Origin: Oikopleura dioica
Taxonomy: Eukaryota; Chordata; Appendicularia; Copelata; Oikopleuridae
NCBI GenBank assembly: GCA_907165135.1
Contig: OU015569.1
Span: 3,472,001 to 3,536,000 of the forward strand
Reading direction: 5' to 3'
DNA: 64,000 bases
Each line of letters starts with the position of its first letter. Position 1 is the stretch's first letter. Below are positions 33,901 to 45,283 of this stretch, in pieces. A program made the translations under genes and the position numbers. The notes beneath the pieces are model-generated. The model was not told the origin of the DNA and did no database searches. It worked only from the letters and a program-made list of their open reading frames with translations.

Positions 33901-36319
33901 TGTAAAACTCGCATTTTCGGGATGGCATTGATATACCGAATATTTTCAAGCACGCTGGAATCAAGTCAGATGCATTTGATGATTCAGCTCAATCTTTTTT
34001 CCCCTTTTGCTGAATGCACCATCTTCGCGTGATGTTTGATTCTTGTAGAGTGGTAATTAGAATTGGTGGGGCCTAGGTGAATGCAGTAAGCAAATTATTT
34101 TCAAGAGACAGAGACCACTCGCCTGAGGCAGTTTCTGTCGGAGATTTTCCCCTGGGGATACAATCCTTCTTCACCGCGACAATTTTTCTTGCAATGCGTC
34201 GCATCGATCGACGAATATGCGATCGAGCACCGTCTCAAAGCCACAATTGATTCAAGAGAAATGCGCCTCGGATGAATTCAAGTTACTAAACTTATCTACT
34301 CTCCCTTTTTTCTAGTGATTTCCAAGAAATGACAGAAAGTATTTGCGCTAGGATTTTATTAAGAGTTTATTCTTACTAAGTAAATGACTGCGTACTAAGT
34401 AGATGATGACATTTACTATTGAGAAAAGTGCTATGATTCAGGGATCTGTATTCGAATGCAAATTTCTAGGCTCACAGTGGGAGACTTAAGGCTGGCTCGA
34501 AAATGCGTGCCCTTGAAATCTTGAATTTGTCGGGTAGATGCGATCACCTGCGGCGCGTTTGCTTTGGAAATTTGCATCTCCCGCCGAAGCTATCAGCTGG
34601 ATATTCAAAAAAAAGGGCTGGCCTAGAAATCGCCTGGGTTGACGGACACCCGCCGAGAGGGATTGCTCCCACCGGCTCTGTCGCGCCACCATTGTAATGG
34701 CGCTAATTTCAAAAGCTCACTATCTCTCAGCCAACTGACAGTATAAAACGGCTACGGTGCTAGAATTTCCAAAGCCCAGCACAACTGATTAAATTATTCA
34801 TAGAGTTTTTTTTTTAATATTATTTTCTTGAGAGATTGCCACAACTGGAACAAAAAAGTTGATCAGATTAAATTTTGAGATCTACTCAAAAACCAAACAG
34901 GTTAGTCGGGCAGACAGATTCAAAATTTAGGCTCAATAGAGCCATTCTAGGCTAGGATTTTGGACTTTGAGGCGCAGATTGATAGAGAAAATCGTACGAG
35001 AAGGACGCTTTTATGTTTTTATTTTCCAACGAAAGTGGAATCGATTCCAGGAGGCTGATTCCAAACTATGTCTTGAATCACATAAATTCGGATTTCAGCT
35101 ATGATCATTCGGTAAGCTTATCGGTTCAGGGGGAGATGAAATGGAGGGAAAAATTGATTCTGATCAAGAAGAATCCTTTTTCGAAATATTGTAGAAAATT
35201 GCAAGAGCGCATTGGAGGCGGCTTTCTTGAGCTGATCTCAGGTTCTAGAGTGAGCTGATCCCCAAATCCTCCTTCCATCTCAAATTTTCTGTCACGAGCC
35301 TCCGCTCGAACTCTTATGTTCTACAAATTTGACTAAAACTAAAAATTGACTTTCTAAAAGTTTTTTTCTTGCCTCAGAAGGAATACAATTGTAATCGTTA
35401 TTACGGAAAGCGCCCAAAAGACTGTGTCCCATAAAATTTGCCGTTTACTCATCCGCGCTAGAATCAAACAAAAAAAAACGAGCTAGTCGTAAAGAGCTAC
35501 ATAGGAGAGAGAAATAACTGCGCGAAGCTTGTCAATAATATAAGGTTAGTTCCAGAGCCAGGATTTGACGAGTTTGAGATGGAAGAGTTACTTCCATTCA
35601 ACAAAAATTTTGTTTGTTGAGGAAGCATTCGTTGGAGAAATGAGGGTCAGTCGTTTTCTTAGAATGTTTTTGGCGGGTGAAAGAGTGCTCGGTTTGCTTG
35701 AGTGAGTGCTAGAGCACTAGTAGGTAACTTCCTTTCGTTGTCCAAACAATACAATACTCTAGCAGTATCATCCATTTTCGCTTTTGGGGGTGAAGTTGCC
35801 CGGGCCTCAAACGTGTTTCCAAGAGAATCGTTTAGCTTTTCACGCAACTTCTCCAACTGTTCTAGCCCCAAGACATTATGTAATCACACGTGGCTTGGGC
35901 ACACCACCGCGCTCGTTCTAGAGCTTTGTTTGAACAAAAAGAGAGAAGGGCACACAACACACTAGGGCTCTAGCCACTGGTAACTGGTTTCGAATATTAT
36001 TTAGAGAAAACATCTTCAAACTTTTTCTAATTCTGAGGAGTCGAATCTACCGGTTCTATCATTAGGTTTACTTGCTTACGCTAGCCAAAATGGCTCAGTT
36101 AACCACAGTGTGGTTGGTGAATTGTTTGGACCAAGGTGAGATATTTCCGTCAATCTTTGTCCAAACAAAGCACTAGAATTCGCTTGTATTTCCAAATAAA
36201 TTAACGGGCCTTCTTCCTTTTTCAGAGAATCAAACAATTTATCTAGGTCGGATTTTCAACTATTTTTCCTCAATTATTTCACCGATATTTGCAATAGCTT
36301 ATAAAAAATATTTCAGAAA
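30994..36319. other. 5.3 kb region without recognisable genes, upstream of the C2H2 factor
   Basis: No conserved exon, RNA gene or TIR element was identified. Short motifs recur near 35.7-36.2 kb (GTCCAAACAA twice; CTAG-x-CACT words). The start codon at 36320 follows a TATTTCAG acceptor, so a 5' UTR intron or a spliced-leader site is likely. Probable cis-regulatory region (inference). Confidence 0.4.
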
Positions 36320-37571
36320 ATGAACACAATGTCGCTCGTCCCGCAAATCTCACAGCATGAAACTGGCCACGCAAACAGTCACAGCAGCCTCAACGGAAAT
36401 GCATTCGTCTCCATGAGTCCCCACAGCCACGTCCGCACGCTCGAATTGAAGAAAAATCAAGGTCCCCTCCCGTGTCCCGAGTGCGGAAAGCTCTTCGCGA
36501 AGGAATTCGATATCAAACGTCACATGTACACTCACACCGGAGAGAAACCTTTCAAGGTAAATTTGATTCGACTTCAAATCTTATAGTTTTTTCGAATAAG
36601 CCCAAATTTTAATTTTGTTTAATTGAAGCTCGCATCATATCTTGTGCGCGCTAAAATTCTAGCCCGGAAGTGTTCAATCATTCATAATGGCCCTCAATTA
36701 TCGCGCAATGTTCCTAGAGCTCTTGAATTTTTAAAATTGCCGAATTTCTCATAATTTTCTTCAGTGCGACGTTTGCGGCCGTGGCTTCTCCCAAAAATCG
36801 ACTCTCAAGGTGCACTACAACATCCACACTGGAGATATGCCATATAACTGTCACCTCTGCGGCAAGAAGTTCCGCCAAAAGCAAGGATTGAACGCACACA
36901 TCAAGGCTAAGCGCTGTCAAAGTGGACCCGGTCAGCGAGGGGATCCCATCGGCGCTCGTATCAACCAAAGCAGTAATACCAACATCGGTGTTAGCCTCGT
37001 TGTTCCTCCCGCTGGTCTAACTTCTCCCCTTGGTCTTCAGAATCCTCCACTGGGACAATGCAGCCCTTCCGTTCCGCCCACATACGAGCTCGCGCTAGAA
37101 GCCATCAGGAAGATCACCCAAGGACAGTTCTCGCAATTCAAACTCAATCAGACTGGCGACTCCGAAACAATGAGCAATTTCCTGAAGCTACTGACTCCCC
37201 GAGATCACCTTGGCCGAGCAAACAGTCCGACATGCGAAATCGAAGAAATCTCGACTGCTACAATCGAAGAGTGCCAGTCGCCGCGCGCCTCAAGCTCCGA
37301 CAGTGACGAGTTCAACTCTTTGTCCACGGTGATCGACAGTGCCAGTGATGATACCCTTTCGACGAAAAGCGAAATCACTTCGAATGAGATTAGCGAGATC
37401 ATCACCAACCTGCCGGCTCCAGAACAAAGCGACAACATCGGACCTATCCGAAGGCGCAACCGACGAAAGCAAGGTAAGATCGGTCTTAGACCCTTTTTCT
37501 TAATAATAAAAAGTGACCGTTTTTTAAAAAAATTCTTAGCATGTCCTTCTCGAGTTACTGACACCGCCTGA
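36320..37571 (+). CDS. C2H2 zinc-finger transcription factor (three fingers)
   Basis: Exon 1 (36320-36556) encodes a Ser/His-rich N-terminus and finger 1, [21 protein letters not shown], with the linker TGEKPF. Exon 2 from 36765 continues with finger 2 ([12 protein letters not shown] then HYNIH) and finger 3 ([12 protein letters not shown], ending with a C2HC-type H-x5-C in IKAKRC). The C-terminus is Pro/Ser/Thr/acid-rich with a basic RRRNRRKQ cluster. An optional 66 bp GT-AG intron near 37473-37538 lies in frame either way, so both forms end at the same TGA. The nuclear, DNA-binding role is inferred from the fingers. I cannot name an orthologue. Confidence 0.8.
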
Positions 37572-38225
37572 CCGTCTTCCAGAAACAACCGACTATCCTC
37601 TTGGACCCTTTGATTTCTTGCCATATATTTATCATACGTCAGCAGCAGTATTATCTTTCGCAGAAAAACTTATTCTCGCTCTGAACCACCCTCTGCACAT
37701 TTTTTCGCGCCGAACCTTGAGTATCAGTTTCCCCTGCACATAACGCACCTACCCAGTATTGCCCTATTCACACCTTCTTCCTCACGCCACTTTTCTTCCA
37801 GGCTTCATCATCAGCTCATCAGTATTATATCGTAAAATAGCTTCCAATAGCTAGGAATTTTTTTCTTCCTTGACTTTTATCACTGTTGTTTTGTAACATC
37901 GAACTAGCAAAATTATTTTATTATCACGTTCGCCCTGGTTTGGCTATACTCACTAAATTGCTACTATTTAAAATGAACCCTGTCTTCCATTGAGAAATGA
38001 GCTTCCATGACATGCTTCCATTGGATATAAATTCATTACGAAATAAAACAACAAAAAAAAAGAAATGAGAATTCTCTTCATTGATATCAACAAAGTACGC
38101 ATCTTCGCAGCAGTGCATTCTTATTGCCACTAAGGATTGCCATCATACTTGCAATTATAGATATTAAATAAAATCTGCAAAAAAAGGAAAATCAAGAATA
38201 TTCAAGAGGTGTTTATTTTTAAACA
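37572..38225. other. Convergent 3' spacer between the C2H2 gene and the mL51-like gene
   Basis: No exon is seen. The sequence is pyrimidine-rich then AT-rich, with AAATAAAAT near 38166, consistent with 3' UTR. Confidence 0.45.
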
Positions 38226-39121
38226 TTAGCCGTGCAGTTGTCCAGAAATTCTATTTAACCATTCAACACGCTTTAAATATCTTCGTCTCCATTGATTCTC
38301 CACTCTTCCATACTGGTGCCTTCGCTGATGATTCGTTATATTATAAAGCGTTCTAAAATATTAGTGAGAAGGAGCTTCATCTTTAAAAAAAAAGTCGAGC
38401 TCTGTTACAGAAATTTTCTTTACCTCAACTCGGCAACATGTCTTCTTGGATCGTAACCATCTTGTCTGCGATCTTTGGGGTGTATTCCCAAATCAACGGC
38501 CCTAGTTTCTTATAAACAGGGAAAACTTCAAAAAAGTAACCTGTATGAAGGATGTCCTTTGCAAAGTTGGTGAGGCGTGATGGACGGATCACTTCCCAAG
38601 ATATCAATGAAGTCATAAATTCCTTCGTATGCCTTTTTGTTTGAAAATGGATCTTTTCTGACTTTCCATGGAATTCCTTTTTCGAAGGGATAATTTTGCA
38701 CGCTCGAAGCTCTGTAGTAAGACTTGAGTCTCAAGTTAATATCACCTCTTTCCTGGTGTTAGCTTTATTTCTTGCTGAATGAACTTTCCGTTGGGTTGTT
38801 TGAGATTGATAGTCTCTTTTTTGAAGTGCTTATCCGAAACAAAACGATTGTTGAACTGGTTTCGATCAGGAGCTCTTGCTTCCGAGTAAGTACTACCTTT
38901 CTGTAATACCCACTGTTCAGAATCAATGTCGTGCTGATAAAAGGCTATTGTGTGTTCTTTGACTTTTTTCTTCAACGTAATTATCAAGCCTTTTCCTTTG
39001 CAATACTATCAGGTACAGGGACATTCCTCGCACGCCGCTGATGGTGAGGATATGTTTTTACTCCAGCAACCCGAGAACTCGTCCCAAAGAACCTCCGACC
39101 GATTCCCGTTATCCGATTCAT
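38226..39121 (-). CDS. MRPL51: Mitochondrial large-subunit ribosomal protein mL51-like
   Basis: The N-terminus is a typical mitochondrial presequence (MNRITGIGRRFFGTSSR). Exons joined by short GT-AG introns lead to AYEGIYDFIDILG, then KGHPSYR, DGYDPRRHVAELR and a basic C-terminus RRRYLKRVEWLNRISG. The GIYD-x-IDILG block, the following helix and the basic end resemble mL51. About 110 residues lie between the presequence and that block, so the protein is longer than the roughly 130-residue mammalian form. The gene follows the coiled-coil gene by 283 bp on the same strand. Assignment is by remembered motif, moderate certainty. Confidence 0.6.
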
Positions 39122-39404
39122 TCTTACAACATTTCGCTATTTTAACTAGACTAATACACTTTCAATTTGAAAGGTTCAAAGTCATCAAAGGAATCGGCAA
39201 TTGTTTTTGAAATGGCAGGATTTTATATTTCTGCAGTGAAGTAGGAAGTGACTAAAGTAGTCTACATTGCAGGACTACAGTGTTTTCCATGGTGAAGAAA
39301 ATAATGGAAGGTATAGGTAGATAAATTGTGTAAAATGAAGTGATGTGAATATTCAGAAAAAACCTTCTGCAGAAGATCGGCTTGATGCTCCTTCCCAGTC
39401 ATCT

Positions 39405-41099
39405 TCAGGGGAAGCGCGTAACCTCGGGATGGTAGATTTCGAGGTCTTTGGGCTGTTTGAGCTTCATTATGAATTGGAAACGAAGCTGTCTTCTTGCGGA
39501 CTTGGTGGTCCTCAACTTCAGTACGGGATCTCTTTGACATTGCTCGTCGCGAGGGCATGGTAGAAACTATTTTGGGTAGTTATTCACGAGAAAACTCACA
39601 CACGAACAAACTCACCTGAATCTTTGGATGTACAAGAACTAGTCGGCGGTTCTTGATACGTTTTTGAGAGATCAATTGCCCCTTCTTTTGGGTCTTCTTT
39701 TTTCTTGTCTTTCTTCGGTGTTCTGGCGGAATATCGCACGGAGAAAAGGGTTCCGCATCGCTAATGAGTACTCTGCTAGACTGAACGGTATAAGCTTCTG
39801 CAACGTTTGTAATTTGTCTGAAGAGTTCGTCGCGGCAGGCGATGAAAGCTTGCCGAGTAGAATCGATGTCCGTTTTCTTCGCATCATAGTTGTAGTTGAT
39901 GTTGCACAAGGGATCCTGCTCCATCCAATCGAGCTCTTTACTTTCTTTTTCTAGACTTTTCTCAATCGTTGAGATCTGAAGAAGATGACTTTATTGATCG
40001 CCTGAAATATTCGTTTACCTTATTCAATACACCGGCTGAATGCAGGAGTGCAGTAAGTTTACGTTCACTATCGTGCTCCAGTTTTTTTAGCTCCATCTCG
40101 CGCTGCAGTTGTACAGCGTCTATATAGTCTTGGTATTTTCTATCGATTTTATTCTTGAGGTCCCCCACGGTCTTTTTGAAAAACTCAGCTAGGTTCTCTT
40201 CCCTCGTGAAATCGTGCGACAACTCAACGTGACGCAGACTCTCTCGGCTAAGAAGATGTCTCCCAAAATCTAAGCATCCTTGCACGCGGTCTTGAAGTTT
40301 ACGACATTTTCTTTGATGTAATTCCATTCCATCTGGTGACGGCTCAGTCTTTACGCAAACATTGGCTCTGGTTTCAAATGATTGAATCCCCGCATCATCC
40401 ATCGCTCCACTTTCAGTCGTATTTAGAGTAGAATTGCCGTTTGAATTTGGAGGAGCTCTCTGCATCGAGTGAGCTTCGCTGATGGCACTTTGAAAATTCA
40501 GGTTAGCATTGAAATTTCTTCGAATTTCACTGGTAACAGAAGCAGCAATTGAACTTGTGCGGGTGATAGCTCCTCCCCACTCGGCTGGTGGTATTTTGGT
40601 AGAATCCTACGAAAATTCATAACACGGTTTTCGGGGAAAAAAAATAAACCTTTTGGCGCTGGCGGAGTTTGTGCATTGCTCTCTCATGAGGAGTCTCGCG
40701 GGTGTTTCGAATAACAGTCTCTTCGAACGACCCAAAAGAGGCTCCTTGATCCTCAATCCCGCTTTGAGGGGAAATCATTGAGCTGTTCGCAATAGGACCA
40801 CGAAAAGAATTACTAGCAGCGGTTGATCTTTCCAAAGGTGGGGTGATGCATTCTTTTGTCATTATTTCTTTTGAATTTGTATGATTTACATCCGGGAGAG
40901 ACTGTAGGTCTGTCATATCTTCATCATCGCTATCTAAAGGCCCGTATTCTAATTCAGGTCCTTCTGGGGGTAGTGGATTCTCCGCGAGAAGACGGAGTTC
41001 CTCGTCAGCGTCCATCTCTGCGAGATCGTTCTGTTCATCTATGGCGAGGATGTCTTCCTCTGTAGGCGGTTCAGATGTGTTCAGTGCAAACTGACCCAT
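39405..41099 (-). CDS. Coiled-coil protein of unknown family
   Basis: The start MGQFALNTSEPPTEED at 41099 opens an acidic N-terminus with an EYGPLDSDDED stretch. A Ser/Thr-rich middle follows, then a predicted coiled coil (KKTVGDLKNKIDRKYQDYI and following residues). Next come a short acidic exon (ISTIEKSLEKESKEL), a Lys/Arg-rich patch (HRRKTRKKKTQKK) and a C-terminal exon reading SARRQLRFQFIMKLKQP with stop at 39405. An in-frame Met at 41192 would add a hydrophobic leader but looks less likely. The basic patch suggests a nuclear or nucleic-acid-associated role; that is inference. No family recognised. Confidence 0.6.
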
Positions 41100-41324
41100 C
41101 CTTCGAACACAGATATTCTCTAAGAAAAAAGTCTTGACAATGCGTTCGCTGAGGATTTTATTGAAGAGAAAGATAAAACAAAAGGGTCGCATTTTATCTG
41201 AGCTGAATAGGAAATGCTTGCTAAATTGAAAAGCTAAAATAGAAACTAATAAGTTAGTGTCATTCCCCTAAGAAGACAGGGATCGCATTTAATACAGTAA
41301 GGAATGACAGTGGAAAGTATTGAG

Positions 41325-44300
41325 TTAATTACAGTCGTTGGCAATTGTTTGTCGTCGTAGTTGCGCATAAAGCTTCTTGAATGAGGGTCGGGAGGCTTCA
41401 TCACGCTGCCAGCAGGTTTGAATTACCTCCCAGGTTTCTTCAGGGCAGTCCTAAAACAAATGACGAACTGAAATAAGAAAAGTGTCTTACCGAAGGTCTT
41501 GGTAACCAGGGAACCATTCCGCAAGTGATGGTGGACTGGTCTTTGTAAAGAGCAACCATTCGCTGAATCACCTGCTCGTCTGACAACATCTCCAGTGGCC
41601 GCTCTCGACACAATATGTACACTTAATTAAAAGCTCAGAAAATTCAGAAGTTGTCTAAGTAATACCTTCGTAAACAGTAACACCGAAACTCCAGACATCT
41701 GACTTCGTCGTAAAGTTGCCAAGAATAATTGATTCCCATGCCGACCAGCGGATGGGCATCACAACATTACCAGTGACTTTGAAATAGTCTTTCGAGTACA
41801 GATTTCGTGACATTCCGAAATCTCCAACGCGAACACGCAGACCGCGCCCAACAAAACAGTTTCTTTATTTGAGTGAAGATTAGAGTTTTTAGCATTTGAT
41901 CAATTGGACATTACTACAGATTTATAATGAAAATAATTCCAACTCAATGCCTAGCGGCTAAATCGCGATGAACGACGCGGACAGACTCCAAGTACTCCAT
42001 TGCGGCTGCAATTTGTACTGAGACATCGAGCAGAGACTTGTACGAAATAAATCCGGGATCATCAGAGTCACAGTCCTCACACGTCAGCCTTCTTCTCAGG
42101 TACTGACGAAGATCACCGTGTTCGGAGTAGCCTGACAACAGCGCTGGTATGTCAGGAATCACGGCCAAAAGAGGGAGAATATTGCGATGGCGGAGACCAT
42201 ACATTAAATTCGCTTCTTCCAAGAAAATCTTTTTCGTTTCAGGAGAGGAGTTGTTCTTTAGCCGCTTTAGAGCTGCTAGAACCTTCAAATTCGGTGTAAG
42301 TTTTGGGATTTGGTCGAAGACGAGTTACCTTGGTCGCACCAGCCGGCAAATCGGACCTATCAAGTCGTGGGAAGCAGTTAATCGGCGCCTCGACAAGCAT
42401 AACTTCACCAAATTCTCCCTAAAGTACATTTTAACTTAACCGCAGCTACAGGGCCCGTGTAAAAACGATGACTCACCGCGCCAAGCTCTTCAAGAGCTTT
42501 AACATGCTCCGCTGCAATCGTCGGTGGGGGTTCTTTCGTTCGAAGAGCTTAATCGAAAATCTATGCCTGAATTAAAGGAGAGTATAAATACCTTCTGGTG
42601 AGGCGTAACGAATCGTTCCAACTGGGCCGTATATTCGGCGACTCTGGTCGCGGAAATTTGCTGGGGGCTCGTAAATTGGATCATCGTTAACCTGAATTCT
42701 CATATCATCAACATTCAATTAGATTTGATCTTACTTCAGGGGTAGGAATTAAAGGCCTCCCAATGTGACTTTGGTTGGAAGGCTGTCTTCTGTGTGGGGA
42801 ATAGGCAACGGGGGCGGTGCGCCGGCGATCTTGTTGAGGAATTTGGTCCTGAATGTAAAATGAGATTTCCAATTTTCCTCCAAGTTTGAATTTTCAAAAA
42901 AAAAAACGAGCACTGAGTGTTTCATGAATAGCAGAATGCACGAGACAAGAGCATGTTTACACCACTACATGATGAGTTTTTTTTTTGCGCACGACTTCGG
43001 ATCAGTTATTGAAATCGATGAACGTGATTGTGTGTGATTTCGCGAAGAGGGGATTATTGTGAATGATAAACTTACATAGAAGTTGCGCGGTGTAGCATAA
43101 CGCATTTGATTCTGAATGTATAATCACCAAATGTCACCATCTTTCATTTCCCGAACAGCTGTCAGAGCGAGAGAGTACACCAAACGCTCGTTAAAAAGGC
43201 CTCATCAAGTGAACGTTAATTCCTGGTAATTTGACCTTTACGGAGGCCATTGAATCATCAAAATGTGATGACCGTGACTCTTCCCCACTTTCGGGAAATG
43301 AAAGATTATTCACCAAGAGATCAATGTTATCAGCTACTTACAGGCAGCGAAATGCCTCTAGGAATGAGGTCCACATTTTGCGTCATCAGGGGCTGCGTAT
43401 GGGGATAAATTGGGGAGCAAGCACGTTCTCGGCCGGTCGCGTAGTCCGGAAAATCCTGCTGCCGTTTTCTCCATATCAAAATACAGGCAACGAAAATGAC
43501 GACAATCAACGCGCCTACAATGCCAACAACTATCCCTGCTAACGTTTCTGGACTAGAACTAGCGGGTGTTACACCTTCTTCGCTCTTGTAAAGGACCGTC
43601 GGGGTGATGCTTTCAAGTTCGGCATGTATTTGATCCCCGGCGACTATCGTGGCGATTCGAACTTTCTCAATATTTGAGGGGAAGCGAATCGCCAAACGTC
43701 CATCCTGGTTCTCGTCAAATTTCGCATGCCAGAGGTGAGTAGTGTCGTTTTGCTCGAAAAGAACAGTCTGTTGGAATTCTTGCTTGTGGATTTGATCGCC
43801 TACAGCGTACTCAGAGTTAAACTCTCGGCTCTGTTCGTTTTGCCACTCAAGGTGTCCTTGGAAAGCCAGTTCCTTGAAGGAGTTTCCGGTGCCGATCGGA
43901 GCCACCACAAGGATGTCGTGCTTAGTCGGGTTGACAATCAAAACTGAGTATCTACCAGATTTCGGCATCGAGTCACCCGTCATCGTATAAGTAATTATTT
44001 CCTCGGATGTAAGGTAAAATTTGACATATTTGAGCCAGATGTGACAGTTATTTTCTTTGTGGAAGGTGAGATCGATAGAGTTGTAGCCTGTGTTGCTGCT
44101 GTGCCCAATTTCGAAGATGGTTGTCCTGTAGTTCGTGAATTCGGCTTTGAATTCCTTTTCTTCTGGAACTCCTTTTCCGTGCTGCAACATGATCTTCACA
44201 TCAGTGAATCCCGAGTGCTCCCCATTAGCACTGTCGATTCGCCAGTTCACATGAATTTTCTTTATTTTGAGGTAGGTTTTCGTGTTGGGCTTGTTCTGGT

Positions 44301-45283
44301 AAAACTCAAAACGAAAGGGTGTCCATTCTTCCTGAAAACTCCCAAATCCAAACTCAAGATCCACATTTCTGGGGGTCGAAACGATCATGGGTGTCGGCAG
44401 AATGATTTGACTTTCTCCACATGCGAAGAATTCAAATCTTATGCAGGCAGTCGAGCTGGATTCAGACTCTGTATCGAGGACAAGGCGCAGTTTAAATTTG
44501 TTGGAAGTCGTTTTCGTTTCTAGTCGTATGCGTCCGTTCGGCAACACCTTTAGGACATCATATCCAGATCGCGTCACGTATCGCTTGAACTCGCCAATGC
44601 TTTTTTAAAGTAATCCAGTTTGATGTATTTCGGCAAAGGACGCCCGCCAACTTGAGTAATTCCAATCTCTTCTACGGTCGTTTCCTCGTCAAAGTCTACA
44701 ATAACAGTCAAAGATTAAAAATGAGAAGGTAAAGGGCTAATCTTAGTTTATGTGAAAAATCCACGAAGCATGTCATTAGCGGTTTCAGTTTCATTTTAGG
44801 GCGATGGATGACTAGAATATTTGAATTCAGTTTTATTTAAACTGGTCGGGCATTGACGAGAAACTCCACGTGAGAAACTCGCTATCTTCAAAGATGAAAG
44901 AGGTAAATATAAATGTGGTTAACTGCAAACAAACGCTAAGTACAACTCCTCAGACGAAAGAGTGTGTTTTGTGTTAGTGTTTAGAAAATGAGTGAAGGTC
45001 ACTTACCAACTTGCAGCGCGTCGCTTGAGGGAGCGCACCATCCCTCTTTTTTCAGCAATTCGGAGCTGACCTTGTCCGCATTTGTGGAGATTTTAGTACA
45101 GTTTGATTTGGCTTCGCACGCCCTCAGAGAGAACAAATTCTCGCTAGGACAGGCTGCGATCGACGCTTGTCCTTCGAGCTCATTTTCGGTGCTGGATGTT
45201 AGCGCGCTCACTTCAGGAGCGTTCGTCCTGACCAACGGGGCGAGAACTGACAAAAAGTAGAACAGGAGCATTTGCCTCCTCAA
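41325..45283 (-). CDS. DDR: Discoidin domain receptor (DDR) tyrosine kinase
   Basis: A single-pass receptor tyrosine kinase; DDRs are collagen receptors in other animals. There is a signal peptide ([16 protein letters not shown]), then cysteine-containing N-terminal sequence to [12 protein letters not shown] discoidin-type segment follows ([20 protein letters not shown]), then a long beta-rich ectodomain exon and a membrane helix ([19 protein letters not shown]), with the juxtamembrane [15 protein letters not shown]. The kinase has VHRDLAARH in the catalytic loop, [28 protein letters not shown] and [13 protein letters not shown]. The activation-loop pattern DFGMSRNLY and the IRW-AWE block are diagnostic of DDRs. 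The C-terminus is [12 protein letters not shown] with stop at 41325. The ATP-lysine lies just upstream of the ALKRL segment. Confidence 0.88.

Noticed and set aside
35680-36180. Recurring GTCCAAACAA and CTAG-CACT words as a possible repeat element
   Set aside because: Copies are too short and irregular for TIRs or tandem structure; noted only as possible binding sites.
38425-38616. Minus-strand frame reading FPVYKKLGPLIWEYTPKI
   Set aside because: A 40-odd bp GT-AG intron falls inside it. The alternative frame (SYR to AVDLGIHPKD to GYDPRRHVAELR) continues into a conserved basic C-terminus, so this is the wrong frame.
39262-39558. Frame starting MPSRRAMSKRSRTEVED as a separate small gene
   Set aside because: The overlapping frame reached by splicing HPKIQ to FLPCPRDEQ gives a better C-terminus for the upstream coiled-coil gene, and both cannot be coding.
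44041-44523. 160-codon plus-strand frame
   Set aside because: It is exactly antisense to the DDR ectodomain exon.
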